A DNA stretch of 64,000 nt, from contig JAPLDQ010000036.1 in the NCBI GenBank assembly GCA_026391675.1, positions 36,522 through 100,521 on the forward strand, read 5' to 3'. A program made the translations under genes and the position numbers. This DNA comes from Bacteroidota bacterium (lineage in GTDB: Bacteria; Bacteroidota; Bacteroidia; Bacteroidales; JACABE01). Under the pieces are notes generated by a model. It saw only the letters and a program-made list of their open reading frames with translations. It searched no databases and was not told the DNA's origin. Of the stretch, positions 24,782 to 34,841 are shown piece by piece. How positions within the stretch are numbered: the first letter of the stretch is position 1; every line of letters begins with the position of its first letter.

Positions 24782-26053
24782 ATGCCATTTCAATCATTAA
24801 ACATTATTGAACCTATTCTTAAGTCGTTACAACAAGAAGGTTACAATACACCTACGCCTATTCAAAAAGAAGCGATTCCTATTATATTAAAAGGAAGCGA
24901 TTTACTAGGTTGCGCACAAACAGGTACAGGTAAAACTGCAGCCTTTGCTATTCCTATATTACAGCTCTTACATACCTCAAAAAATTTCGAAAAGAGAAAA
25001 AAAATAAAAAGCTTAATACTTACACCTACCCGTGAGCTTGCCATTCAGATCAATGAAAGCATTAAAACTTACGGTCGTTTTACAAAAATAAACAGCACTG
25101 TCGTTTTTGGCGGTGTAAATCAGAATCCTCAAACAGCAGCATTACAACATGGTGTTGATATACTTATAGCTACTCCCGGCAGATTGCTCGATTTAATGAA
25201 TCAGGGATTTATTTCCTTACGTGATATAGAAATTTTTGTACTGGACGAAGCAGATTGCATGCTGGATATGGGTTTTATCCATGATATCAAAAGAATTATT
25301 GCTGAATTGCCTCAAAAACGCCAGTCGCTGTTTTTCTCAGCTACCATGCCCGCAGAAATCATAAAACTATCGAATACCATATTGCATCAGCCCAAAAAGG
25401 TTGAAATTACTCCTTCGGCAACGCCTTTGGAATTGATCAAACAAAATATGTATTTTGTTGACAACGGAAATAAAAACGCATTGCTGATTGAAATTTTAAA
25501 AAACAATCATATCAAAAATGCCCTTGTTTTTACCCGTACCAAACATGGTGCTGATAAAGTGGTAAAAATACTGGCCAAAAGCAATATCAGTGCTGAAGCC
25601 ATTCACGGTAATAAATCACAGAATGCCCGTCAACTGGCATTGAGCAATTTTAAAAAGCAAACCACACGTGTGTTGGTGGCTACTGATATTGCTGCTCGTG
25701 GCATCGACATAGATGACATGGAATTTGTAATCAATTTTGAACTTCCTAACGTTGCTGAAACTTATATTCATCGTATCGGCAGAACCGGCAGAGCTGGTGC
25801 AAAAGGCTGTGCTTATTCCTTTTGCGATGCAACAGAAAAAGCTTATTTACGCGATATTGAAAAATTAATCGGACAAAAAATTGCAGTGGTAAACGATCAT
25901 CCTTTTCCTTTAATTGACCATAATCCTGTAAAAGCGCCCAAACAACAGCGCAATATGTCGAACCGGCCACAACGCAATGCAAAAACCTCCAACACTGCCG
26001 AAAACAGTGGTAAAAAGAAATGGTTTGCCAAGCCAAATTTAGCTTCCAGATAA
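24782..26053 (+). CDS. DEAD-box RNA helicase, RhlE type
   Basis: A 423-residue ATP-dependent RNA helicase. The Q motif (PTPIQKEAIPIILKG), Walker A AQTGTGKTAAF, PTRELA, TPGRLLDL, DEAD in FVLDEADCMLDMGF, SAT, RGIDID and HRIGRTGRAG are all present. Length and a basic Lys/Arg/Asn/Gln-rich tail (residues 385-423) are typical of RhlE-like proteins that act in ribosome assembly or RNA decay. It has its own promoter box and no clear operon partner. Confidence 0.95.
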   Translation: MPFQSLNIIEPILKSLQQEGYNTPTPIQKEAIPIILKGSDLLGCAQTGTGKTAAFAIPILQLLHTSKNFEKRKKIKSLILTPTRELAIQINESIKTYGRFTKINSTVVFGGVNQNPQTAALQHGVDILIATPGRLLDLMNQGFISLRDIEIFVLDEADCMLDMGFIHDIKRIIAELPQKRQSLFFSATMPAEIIKLSNTILHQPKKVEITPSATPLELIKQNMYFVDNGNKNALLIEILKNNHIKNALVFTRTKHGADKVVKILAKSNISAEAIHGNKSQNARQLALSNFKKQTTRVLVATDIAARGIDIDDMEFVINFELPNVAETYIHRIGRTGRAGAKGCAYSFCDATEKAYLRDIEKLIGQKIAVVNDHPFPLIDHNPVKAPKQQRNMSNRPQRNAKTSNTAENSGKKKWFAKPNLASR

Positions 26054-26107
26054 TAATATCCTTTTAAGAATTTAGAGGTAAATAGTGTAAAAAGCATAAT
26101 TTTACCT

Positions 26108-26115
26108 TAACTTTG
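26108..26115 (+). promoter_or_regulatory. Bacteroidota -7 box for the DUF1456 gene
   Basis: TAACTTTG matches TAnnTTTG, 33 bases before the ATG at 26149. Confidence 0.5.
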
Positions 26116-26148
26116 CTTTCTGATTTTTAATTAAAGCATGCTATTTTT

Positions 26149-26616
26149 ATGACCAATAACGACATTTTACGCCGTATCCGTTTTACTTTCGATTTAAGCG
26201 ATTCTACCATGATGGAAACATTTGGCCTGGGAGGCCTGGAAGTTACCAGAGCCGAGATTAGCGACTGGCTTAAGAAAGATGACGACCCCGCTTTTCAGGA
26301 AATTAGGGATAAGGAATTTGCCACCTTCCTGAATGGTTTCATTATTTCCAAACGTGGACGTAAAGAAGGCGAACAACCGTTGCCCGAAAAAAGCCTGAAT
26401 AACAATATCATTCTCAGGAAATTAAAAATTGCCTTAAACCTTATGGATGATGATCTCATCGAAATTATGAAATCAGTGGATTTAAGAATAAGCAAACACG
26501 AAATAAGCGCTTTCTTCCGTAAACCTACTCAGGATAAATACCGTGTTTGTCACGATCAGTTTCTGCGTAATTTCTTATATGGTTTGCAGTTGAAATACAA
26601 AGGCGATCTAAAATAA
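26149..26616 (+). CDS. DUF1456 family protein (YehS-like)
   Basis: A 155-residue protein built of two copies of the DUF1456 domain: NNDILRRIRFTFDLSDSTMMETF with EISDWLKKDDDP, and NNIILRKLKIALNLMDDDLIEIM with EISAFFRKPTQDKY. It is cytoplasmic and its molecular function is not known. It is monocistronic behind a TAACTTTG box. The 275 bases that follow up to tonB show no gene. Confidence 0.92.
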   Translation: MTNNDILRRIRFTFDLSDSTMMETFGLGGLEVTRAEISDWLKKDDDPAFQEIRDKEFATFLNGFIISKRGRKEGEQPLPEKSLNNNIILRKLKIALNLMDDDLIEIMKSVDLRISKHEISAFFRKPTQDKYRVCHDQFLRNFLYGLQLKYKGDLK

Positions 26617-26891
26617 TATTTCCTCTTTCAAATAGCATTTCTCTATATAGACTAAATATATTCCTTAAGTCTGAATTAAAATACTTACCGTTACCTTATA
26701 ATCTGCTACCGGCGACTGATAAAGTCCTGCCATAGGCTGATTTGCTGTTGCTTTCAGTGATTTTCATGAGTAAATTTGTGTTAACTAAATACTTAAAGCC
26801 ATGAAATGCCCACGAGTAAATCTTGAAAATTAACCAAAAATATTTATTTGGGCATTGATTTGTACATATAAATTATAAAAAAAATAAACAA

Positions 26892-27701
26892 ATGAAAACA
26901 ACAGATATTTATTCACATGAATGGTGTGAATTGGTTTTTGAAGGTAGGAATCACGCATATGGTGCTTACGAATTAAGGGAACATATAGCAAAGAGACAAA
27001 TTACAGCCATTTTTATAGCAGCTTCTTTGCTTATTATGGTTGCGGCTTCTCCAATGATTTTGAATCGTGAAAGAAACGGAGATAATCATATAATCAATTC
27101 AGGGACTATTGAAATTATAAGACCTCCTATTGATAAACCAAAGGATAATGTTGATCCAATTATTGAACCGGCAAAGGGAAAACCGGTATTGGTAAATACG
27201 GTTGCATTTCCTCCAACACATATAGTTCCTGATGTTGAAGCTCCTGATGTTGAAATAGCACCACAGGATAAATTGATTAACGATCCTAGAAATATTGCTG
27301 CTACTACCGTTGATGGTGGTGTTACCGGTCCTGTTACCGGAAATTGGGACGGCACTACAACTGGTGGTGTAAAAACCGTAGATACAACAACCTATATGGA
27401 TGTTCCTCAAATGCCTGTATTTCTGAGTGGTGAAGATGATCTGTTTAATTATTTGAGGTCTTCAATAAAATATCCTGCATTAGCCAGAGAATTAAATATT
27501 ACAGGTATAGTTTATGCATCATTTATAGTAAACAGGGAAGGTAATGTTCAGGATATAAAAATATTAAGAGCTATTGGCGGAGGATGCGAAGATGAGGCAT
27601 TAAGAGTTCTCAGCAGAATGCCCAGATGGAATCCCGGGAAACAAAATGGGAATGCAGTTAATGTAAGATTAAATATTCCTATTAATTTTGTTTTAAACTA
27701 A
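26892..27701 (+). CDS. TonB family energy transducer
   Basis: A 269-residue inner-membrane protein linking proton-motive force to TonB-dependent outer-membrane receptors. The cytoplasmic N-terminus ends in RNHAYGAYELREHIAKRQ, typical of Bacteroidota TonB, and is followed by one membrane helix (about residues 38-58) and a Pro/Asp-rich periplasmic stretch (60-150). The C-terminal TonB domain runs from about 185 (IKYPALARELNITGIVYASFIVNREGNVQDIKI) to LNIPINFVLN. It stands alone, without exbB or exbD in the window. Confidence 0.92.
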   Translation: MKTTDIYSHEWCELVFEGRNHAYGAYELREHIAKRQITAIFIAASLLIMVAASPMILNRERNGDNHIINSGTIEIIRPPIDKPKDNVDPIIEPAKGKPVLVNTVAFPPTHIVPDVEAPDVEIAPQDKLINDPRNIAATTVDGGVTGPVTGNWDGTTTGGVKTVDTTTYMDVPQMPVFLSGEDDLFNYLRSSIKYPALARELNITGIVYASFIVNREGNVQDIKILRAIGGGCEDEALRVLSRMPRWNPGKQNGNAVNVRLNIPINFVLN

Positions 27702-27747
27702 GTCCTCAATTCAGCGATTAATTCTTTTAAAATTCAGCGATTTCAGC

Positions 27748-27755
27748 TAACTTTG
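27748..27755 (+). promoter_or_regulatory. Bacteroidota -7 box for mfd
   Basis: TAACTTTG matches TAnnTTTG, 25 bases before the TTG start of mfd. The short distance supports the TTG as the real start. Confidence 0.5.
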
Positions 27756-27779
27756 CGGAAATTTTAACGCAATACGCTA

Positions 27780-30700
27780 TTGCAAACATCTGATGTTACC
27801 AAATTATATGCCGGAGACCAACGCGTTTCCGGCTTAAGTGCTTTACTGCTAAAAGGAAAGCCATTGCGTCACAGTATTAAAGGACTGAACGGTTCTTCCC
27901 TTGTATTGGTGGCAAACGCCATTATTAAGCAATGCCAGGGAATTCATTTGTTTATCCTTAGTGATAAGGAAAAAGCGGCTTATTTTTACAATGATCTGGA
28001 AAACCTTAGCGGTGAAGCCAGTTTTGATTACGATAACAAAAATATTTTATTTTATCCGACATCATACAAAAAACCATATCAGGTTGAAGAAACAGAGAAT
28101 GCCAATGTATTACTGCGCTCCGAGGTGCTCAACCGTTTAAGCCAATCAAGGCATGCACCCATTATTGTCAGCTATCCTGAAGCATTGTGCGAAAAAGTAA
28201 TCACCAAGAAAAATCTTCAGAGCAATACGCTAAAACTTAAGAAAGGCGAAAGCGTAAACCATGATTTTATTATGGATTTGCTGATAGAATATGAATTTGA
28301 AAGAGTTGATTTTGTAGTTGAATCCGGGCAGTTCTCTGTTCGTGGCGGTTTAATTGATGTTTTTTCTTTTTCCAATGATTTTCCCTACCGTATTGAGTTT
28401 TTCGGAGATGAAGTGGAATCCATCCGTTCTTTCGATCCGGTCAACCAGCTATCAAAACAACAACTGGATAATATATCCATACTTCCCAATATACAGCATC
28501 ATAAATTCAGTGAATTCAGGGAAAGCTTGCTTGAGTTTATTCCAAAACCAGCATCAATCTGGATTGAAAACATGGAATATGCTTCAGATAAGATAAATGC
28601 TGAGTTTGTAAAAGCCGAGCAGGCATTTGAAGCTATTGCTTTAGACACCGGGCATAAAAAACCGCAGCAATTATTTGTTACCGCATCTGAATTTTTAAGA
28701 GAAATCCTCGATTTTAATATTATCGAAATCGGGAATTATCCAATGCTTAAAAACAATAAGGAAATTTTTTTCAATACTTCCCCTCAGCCTGTTTTTAACA
28801 AGAACTTCGAAATGCTTTTCCGAAATCTGGTTGAAAACACGGAAAATGGATATCAAAATATTATCGTTTCTGATAATCAGAAGCAGATTGAAAGACTGGA
28901 CAGAATCTTTACCGAAATCAATACCAATAAGGAACATATAAGTTACACCCATCTTAATTGTGCGCTTAACGAAGGCTTTATTGATAACGACCTCAAATTA
29001 TGCTGCTATACCGACCATCAGCTGTTTGAACGTTACCATAAATACAAGCTCAATGAGTTTTCGCAAAATAAGGAAGCTTTAACGCTTAAAGAAATCTATG
29101 ATCTTAAACCCGGTGATTATGTAACTCACACGGATCACGGTATCGGACGCTATGGTGGACTGGAAAAAATCAACAACAACGGCAAAGAGCAGGAAGCCAT
29201 ACGCCTGATATATAAAGAAGACGATATTTTATATGTTAGCATACATTCATTACACCGCATTTCCAAATATTCCGGTAAGGAAGGCAGTTTGCCTTCCCTT
29301 AGCAGATTGGGTTCACCAGCTTGGCAGAATCTTAAAAACAAAGCCAAACAAAAGGTAAAGGATATTGCCAAGGATTTAATCAAACTTTACGCTGAACGTA
29401 AGGCTGCCAAAGGTTTTGCTTTCAATGCCGATACTTATCTGCAAAACGAACTGGAAGCATCATTTATATATGAAGATACACCAGACCAGTTAAAAGCTAC
29501 CAATGATGTAAAAAAAGATATGGAAGCCGACTTCCCAATGGACAGGCTAGTTTGTGGTGACGTGGGCTTTGGCAAAACTGAAATTGCTGTTCGTGCTGCA
29601 TTTAAAGCCGTTGCTGACAGCAAACAGGTGGCGATATTGGTTCCAACAACTATTCTTGCATTGCAGCATTACAAAACATTCAGGGAAAGACTGAAAGATT
29701 TTCCATGCAAAACAGAATATATCAACCGTTTCAAAACTACAGCCCAGAAAACACAAATATTAAAAGACCTCAAAGCCGGAAAAATTGACATTTTAATTGG
29801 AACACACCGCCTGGTTAGCAAAGACGTTGGTTTTAAAGATTTAGGCCTTCTGATTATTGATGAAGAACAGAAATTTGGTGTTGCTGTAAAAGAAAAACTC
29901 AAACAAATCAAGGTGGATGTGGATACTTTGACATTGACCGCCACTCCTATTCCCCGTACATTACAGTTTTCGCTGATGGGAGCCAGGGATTTGTCTATCA
30001 TTAACACACCTCCGCCTAACCGCTATCCTGTACATACCGAATTACATTCTTTTAACGAAGAACTGATACGCGATGCCATACTACAGGAAGTTTCCAGAGG
30101 TGGTCAGGTTTTCTTTGTCCATAATCGTGTGCAAAGTATTATGGAAGTTGCTGGAATGATACAGCGTTTGCTGCCTGACATCAAAGTAGCCATCGGACAC
30201 GGGCAGATGGACGGCCATAAACTGGAAAAAGTGATGCTCGACTTTATTGATGGCGAATACGATGTTTTACTGGCAACCACAATTATTGAAAATGGCCTGG
30301 ATATTCCAAATGCCAATACCATTATTATTAACGAAGCCCAAAGTTATGGATTGAGCGATTTGCACCAGTTACGAGGTCGTGTTGGCCGTTCCAACAAAAA
30401 ATCTTTCTGTTATTTAATTGCACCACCACTAACGGTATTAACTGATGAAGCACGCAAAAGACTGAAAGCCATTGAAGAATTTTCCGAAATCGGAAGTGGG
30501 TTTAACATCGCCATGCGCGACCTGGATATCCGCGGTGCCGGTGATATTTTAGGTGGCGAACAAAGTGGGTTTATTTCAGAAATCGGTTTTGACATATATC
30601 ATAAAATTCTGGATGAAGCCATAACTGAACTCAAAGAAACTGAATTCCACGATTTGTATCATAATGAAGATGATGAAATTGTTTTCGTTAAGGATTGTAC

Positions 30701-31136
30701 CATTGAAACCGATCTGGAACTCATGATACCTGATGAATACATAAAAAATATTACCGAAAGGTTAAGCCTTTACAAAGAATTGGACAGTCTTGAAACGGAT
30801 GAAGAATTAGCAGCCTTTAATATCAGGCTGATTGACCGTTTTGGTGCTGTACCCAAGCCTACAGAAGAATTAATAAATACCATCAGGTTGCGCCGCATGG
30901 CCAAACATATTGGTTTTGAAAAACTGATATTAAAACAACAAAAACTCATCGCTTATTTTGTGAGCAATCAGGATTCACCTTATTTTCAGTCTGCTGAATT
31001 TACCAACTTCTTACAATACCTGCAGCTTAACCCACGCTCTGTGCGCATGAAAGAAAATAAAGGCAAACTTTCCATTGTTTTTGACAATGTTGATAGTATA
31101 AGTAAGGCTGTTGAGAAGTTCAGCCATTTTAAATAA
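27780..31136 (+). CDS. mfd: Transcription-repair coupling factor Mfd
   Basis: A 1118-residue translocase that removes stalled RNA polymerase from damaged DNA and recruits UvrA. The N-terminal UvrB-like region is followed by the CarD/RNA-polymerase interaction domain near residue 450 (YVTHTDHGIGRYGGLEKI), and the helicase core has Walker A GDVGFGKTE (593-600), motif II DEEQ (694-697) and RGRVGRS. The TRCF C-terminal domain runs from about residue 960 to the end. The start is TTG, preceded closely by a promoter box; no ATG upstream competes. Confidence 0.96.
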   Translation: MQTSDVTKLYAGDQRVSGLSALLLKGKPLRHSIKGLNGSSLVLVANAIIKQCQGIHLFILSDKEKAAYFYNDLENLSGEASFDYDNKNILFYPTSYKKPYQVEETENANVLLRSEVLNRLSQSRHAPIIVSYPEALCEKVITKKNLQSNTLKLKKGESVNHDFIMDLLIEYEFERVDFVVESGQFSVRGGLIDVFSFSNDFPYRIEFFGDEVESIRSFDPVNQLSKQQLDNISILPNIQHHKFSEFRESLLEFIPKPASIWIENMEYASDKINAEFVKAEQAFEAIALDTGHKKPQQLFVTASEFLREILDFNIIEIGNYPMLKNNKEIFFNTSPQPVFNKNFEMLFRNLVENTENGYQNIIVSDNQKQIERLDRIFTEINTNKEHISYTHLNCALNEGFIDNDLKLCCYTDHQLFERYHKYKLNEFSQNKEALTLKEIYDLKPGDYVTHTDHGIGRYGGLEKINNNGKEQEAIRLIYKEDDILYVSIHSLHRISKYSGKEGSLPSLSRLGSPAWQNLKNKAKQKVKDIAKDLIKLYAERKAAKGFAFNADTYLQNELEASFIYEDTPDQLKATNDVKKDMEADFPMDRLVCGDVGFGKTEIAVRAAFKAVADSKQVAILVPTTILALQHYKTFRERLKDFPCKTEYINRFKTTAQKTQILKDLKAGKIDILIGTHRLVSKDVGFKDLGLLIIDEEQKFGVAVKEKLKQIKVDVDTLTLTATPIPRTLQFSLMGARDLSIINTPPPNRYPVHTELHSFNEELIRDAILQEVSRGGQVFFVHNRVQSIMEVAGMIQRLLPDIKVAIGHGQMDGHKLEKVMLDFIDGEYDVLLATTIIENGLDIPNANTIIINEAQSYGLSDLHQLRGRVGRSNKKSFCYLIAPPLTVLTDEARKRLKAIEEFSEIGSGFNIAMRDLDIRGAGDILGGEQSGFISEIGFDIYHKILDEAITELKETEFHDLYHNEDDEIVFVKDCTIETDLELMIPDEYIKNITERLSLYKELDSLETDEELAAFNIRLIDRFGAVPKPTEELINTIRLRRMAKHIGFEKLILKQQKLIAYFVSNQDSPYFQSAEFTNFLQYLQLNPRSVRMKENKGKLSIVFDNVDSISKAVEKFSHFK

Positions 31137-31147
31137 TATTACAGGAC

Positions 31148-31411
31148 GCACCTATGGTGCTTAAATTAATAATGGTATTATTTATTATTAACAGTATGCT
31201 ACTACGTAGCAAAAGAAAAGATTTTCATTGTTATTTAAGATATTTTTAAATCAATTTTTCAGTCACATTTTTTACATTTTATGATAAAAATAATCGATAT
31301 TAAAAACATAATTGAATTTGAATATCAGGATAAATGACGCGTAAATAAAGTCCGTAGGACTTTACTGTTAATAAAAAGGAGAAAATAACCAAATCTGAGC
31401 TGCATAGCAGC
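31148..31411. repeat. Second cluster of REP-like palindromes
   Basis: Four palindromes with short arms and a 3-base centre lie in the mfd/hydrolase gap: GCACC-TAT-GGTGC (31148-31160), GCTAC-TAC-GTAGC (31198-31210), AAAGTCC-GTA-GGACTTT (31347-31363) and GCTGC-ATA-GCAGC (31399-31411). The arms all differ while pairing is kept. Three are followed (on either strand) by the same tail ACTGTTA. The architecture is that of the 7.7-kb cluster. The rest of this 347-base gap holds nothing else that I can identify. Confidence 0.8.
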
Positions 31412-31483
31412 GAACTGTTATATATAAACCTGTTTTATTAAGAAAACGTCAGGAATAAACCTTACAAATTATTAAATCCAATT

Positions 31484-32302
31484 CTATTTTTTAAACAACG
31501 TATTCAAAAATACTTTCATATCATTCCACGAATTCTTATCTGCTTCTGCATTATATTCAATCGGCATATTAAACTCCTTGCCTACCTTAGTGGATTCAGG
31601 ATTTGTAAAAGCATGGGTGGAATTAGGATAGATCTTAAAAGTATAATCAGCTCCTATTGCATCCAGTTGCTGTTTAAAATTGTCAATATCCGTTTGTGGA
31701 ATAAATTTATCGCTGCCACCATGACATACCAATATACTTGCTTTCAGTAAATCCTTATTGGCAGTAACTCCAGCAAGTCCACCATGGAAACTTACCACTC
31801 CTTTAAGTCTGGCTCCAAGTTTTGCTGAATTCAGCACAACTGAACCACCAAAACAATAACCAATAGCAGCTATTTTAGTTGAATCGCATTGCTCAAATTC
31901 CTTTATTTTTTGAATGGCAGCATCCAGTCTTGTTTTTCCCAATTGAGGATCTTTATAAAACGGAGCAGTCATTTCCTTAGCTTCTGAAGGATTTGCAGCA
32001 ACTTTTCCGTTGCCATACATATCAACTGCCATTGCTATATAGCCTAATGAGGCCAGTTGTTTAGCCCTCATCTTGACATAATCATTCAAACCCCACCATT
32101 CGTGCACAACGAGTATTGCAGGTCTTTTACCTTTTTTGTTCTGGTCGTAAACTATATATCCTTTATAGGAAACGCCATCGAGGGTATAAGTTATTACCGA
32201 TTCTTTGAGTTTTGACGGAATATTTTTGCTTGTTGTAAATGAATACATGGCTGTAGTTAATATGGCAATTAATAAAATTGTGGTTATAATTCTCGTTTTC
32301 AT
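31484..32302 (-). CDS. Exported dienelactone hydrolase family protein
   Basis: A 272-residue alpha/beta hydrolase with an N-terminal signal or anchor (residues 5-22). The catalytic triad typical of dienelactone hydrolases is seen: Cys150 in IGYCFGGSV, Asp198 in HGGSDKFIP and His230 in PNSTHAF, and HEWWGLNDYVKMRA is the usual early loop. The natural substrate is unknown, and the exported location argues against a role in aromatic degradation. It lies alone, 107 bases downstream of the DUF4837 gene on the same strand. Confidence 0.9.
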   Translation of the reverse strand: MKTRIITTILLIAILTTAMYSFTTSKNIPSKLKESVITYTLDGVSYKGYIVYDQNKKGKRPAILVVHEWWGLNDYVKMRAKQLASLGYIAMAVDMYGNGKVAANPSEAKEMTAPFYKDPQLGKTRLDAAIQKIKEFEQCDSTKIAAIGYCFGGSVVLNSAKLGARLKGVVSFHGGLAGVTANKDLLKASILVCHGGSDKFIPQTDIDNFKQQLDAIGADYTFKIYPNSTHAFTNPESTKVGKEFNMPIEYNAEADKNSWNDMKVFLNTLFKK

Positions 32303-32409
32303 CCAATTTGTTTTTATATGAAAACAAATAATAAATTAAAAAGTTCCTGAATAATAATGTAAATCAACTCATATAACTTTATAAACTTTAAACTTTCAAA
32401 CTTTATAAA

Positions 32410-33393
32410 CTATTTTGCATGATAAGTGTAAATAATCGCTTCGAGTTGTTTTAACAAATCGCGTTTAGGTTTTTTTGGAGAATACAAATATGCATCCAGC
32501 ATTATAATGCGCATGTTTTTTTCATCAATAAAAGTGTAATTAATAAATGGTCCGCCCATAAAATCACCTTCCAACTTCCATAGGCCTCTGGTTTCCATAG
32601 CATATAATCCTTTAAAATTAATTTCTCTGCATATGGGTGTAATTTTATTTTCTGTAATCATGTAGGAGCTGTCAGTTGGGCCTGGTATATATTGCCTTGT
32701 TAATGAATCGCGTAAAAAAATGATATGTTGAGGTGTTAACTGTTTTTTATCAAAATACGGACATGAATAAATCAGCAAGCCCTGACTATATTCCTTTGTT
32801 TCCAGGCGAATCCAGGCAAAATCAGAAGTCTTTTTTGCAATAAAAAAACCCATTGGAAAACACATGGAAAATTTAAAGTTTTTCAGCAAAGCGACACGGA
32901 TTTCCTTGGCTTCGTTCTCCTTAAATGCCTGATTAATGCGTATTCTTTCCATTTCATCAAAACGGGCTTTTATGATTTCCTTATTTTGCATAAACAAATG
33001 AAAAAAAGCTTCATTATTAGGTGCTTTGAGTATAAATATAGTTTGCGGTTTTGCTTTATAATCTTTAAGTATTTCAATTTTTCCCTTGCAGCTATCATTA
33101 ATAATGAGAAGGATAATATTGCGGTATGTCTGAAACATAGGTGTTTCATCAAATACAGCATGTGAAATAAAGGGCATTGTAAATATAGGTTCTGTCTGGT
33201 TTAGTTCGCTTTGTTCCTGCATAAAAAATGCTTTCAGACTATCACCTACCGGACTTTCAACCAAATACTTATCAGTAACCAACAGGATTTCGCAGCATTT
33301 CCCTCCCGATGAATTTATATGGTTTTGTTTTGTGCAGGACAATATTAATGCTAAAAGAAAAATTACAGCAATACTTTTGTTAATTTTAAACAT
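32410..33393 (-). CDS. DUF4837 family lipoprotein
   Basis: A 327-residue protein with a lipoprotein signal (LILSCTKQN, C20). After it comes the DUF4837 pattern of Bacteroidota: an EILLVTDKYLVESPVGDSLKAFF start, the QSELNQTEPIFTMPFISH strand pair, and the late GLWKLEGDFMGGPFINYTFIDE segment. Function unknown. It lies 34 bases after the ABC permease gene, probably in the same transcript. Confidence 0.85.
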   Translation of the reverse strand: MFKINKSIAVIFLLALILSCTKQNHINSSGGKCCEILLVTDKYLVESPVGDSLKAFFMQEQSELNQTEPIFTMPFISHAVFDETPMFQTYRNIILLIINDSCKGKIEILKDYKAKPQTIFILKAPNNEAFFHLFMQNKEIIKARFDEMERIRINQAFKENEAKEIRVALLKNFKFSMCFPMGFFIAKKTSDFAWIRLETKEYSQGLLIYSCPYFDKKQLTPQHIIFLRDSLTRQYIPGPTDSSYMITENKITPICREINFKGLYAMETRGLWKLEGDFMGGPFINYTFIDEKNMRIIMLDAYLYSPKKPKRDLLKQLEAIIYTYHAK

Positions 33394-33427
33394 TGTTTAA
33401 ATTATAAATTAGTATTGAATTTATAAA

Positions 33428-34687
33428 TTACGAAGATCGTATTGCATCAACAGGATTTAAGCGGGAAGCATTAAAGGCAGGAATAAAGCCGGCAACCAGA
33501 CCAATTAAAAAAGAAACACCCAGACCAAGGAATATATTACCTATAGTTAAACTGAGTTCAAAATCCAGAGCGTAGGTTACAATGATTGTGCCTAAATAAA
33601 TAATAAGTAAACCCAAAGCTCCACCAATTAATGATAAAAATACCGCTTCGAATAAAAATTGTAACAAAATAAAATAATTTTTAGCACCCAAGGATTTTTG
33701 AATACCAATAATATTCGTTCGTTCTTTTACCGATACAAACATAATATTGGCAATACCAAATCCGCCTACAATTAATGAAAATCCGCCAATTATCCAGCCA
33801 ATGGAACTAATCACCCCGAAAATACTTTCAAAACCTTTGGTGAGTAAGCTCATTTCGTTAATTGCAAAATTATCTTCAGCCGCAGGTTTTAAGCGTCTTA
33901 CCGAACGGAAAATTCCGGTGAGCTCATCCTTTAATTCCTGATTGCTTATATTAGGTTTAGCTCTGACAATAATGGTTGGTCCGTTCGATTCATCTGTTAT
34001 ATCCAGTATATTTCTTGCAAAATTAATAGGTATCATCACCTGATTATCGCTGCTTTGTCCGAAACTGTTATCACCTTGCTTTTTAAAAACACCGATTACA
34101 TTTATTTTTCTGCCAAATACACTGATATCTTTATCCAAAGGATTCGAATTGCCATAAAGACTCTGTGCAATATCACTCCCTATGATAGCAACACCTTTGC
34201 CCTGAATAGATTCTCCATCAGTAAAATATCTTCCCAATCCAATATTTATCGACATTACTTTTTCGTAATCATCGGATACAGCAAATATCTGTGCATTTGA
34301 AACACTATTACTCTGATATTTCACTGTTTTGGTACTTGCAGCAATAAATGTAGCTGCACTATAAGCCTGACTCTTTTTTTGGATTTCTGTAAGCTCACTT
34401 AGTTTAACTACTGGGCGTCTCATATATTTCCACCATGGATAATCGCTGCCAAATTCCCATGGCCATTTCTCTACAAACAAAACATTATCACCCAATGAGT
34501 CGATACTCGATTTAATCTTGTTTTCGAGTGAATCAAAAACAGTAAAAACTGATATGATGGAAAAGATACCTATAGTAATGCCGGACAACGTAAGTATTGT
34601 TCTTAATTTATTTACAATGATAGCCTGAAAAGCAAACAAATAGCTCTCTCTGAACAATTTAACAAATATGAACATTTTCTGTTTCAT
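33428..34687 (-). CDS. MacB/FtsX-type ABC transporter permease
   Basis: A 419-residue inner-membrane protein with one N-terminal helix (residues 25-50, ILTLSGITIGIFSIISVF), a large periplasmic MacB-like domain (about 55-270) and three C-terminal helices (285-410, with the FGIANIMFVSVKERTNIIGIQKSLGAK coupling segment). Such permeases pull lipoproteins, peptides or cell-wall regulators with a partner ATPase, which is not in this window. An alternative start is the ATG at 34675. Confidence 0.92.
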   Translation of the reverse strand: MKQKMFIFVKLFRESYLFAFQAIIVNKLRTILTLSGITIGIFSIISVFTVFDSLENKIKSSIDSLGDNVLFVEKWPWEFGSDYPWWKYMRRPVVKLSELTEIQKKSQAYSAATFIAASTKTVKYQSNSVSNAQIFAVSDDYEKVMSINIGLGRYFTDGESIQGKGVAIIGSDIAQSLYGNSNPLDKDISVFGRKINVIGVFKKQGDNSFGQSSDNQVMIPINFARNILDITDESNGPTIIVRAKPNISNQELKDELTGIFRSVRRLKPAAEDNFAINEMSLLTKGFESIFGVISSIGWIIGGFSLIVGGFGIANIMFVSVKERTNIIGIQKSLGAKNYFILLQFLFEAVFLSLIGGALGLLIIYLGTIIVTYALDFELSLTIGNIFLGLGVSFLIGLVAGFIPAFNASRLNPVDAIRSS

Positions 34688-34841
34688 CTTTCGCGATTCA
34701 ATTTTATTGTAATAAAATAATTGGTAAAATTATGAATATATATGAAATTAAATTGGTAAATACGCTTTTTTTTTAATAAAATTGCAAATTGAAAATTTAT
34801 TTTTATACCATTGATTATCAGCATCAATAAATTATTAATAC

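Noticed and set aside
26617..26891. Possible gene or RNA between the DUF1456 gene and tonB
   Set aside because: A minus-strand stretch of about 23 codons is open but has no ribosome site or recognisable domain; the region looks like ordinary AT-rich spacer.
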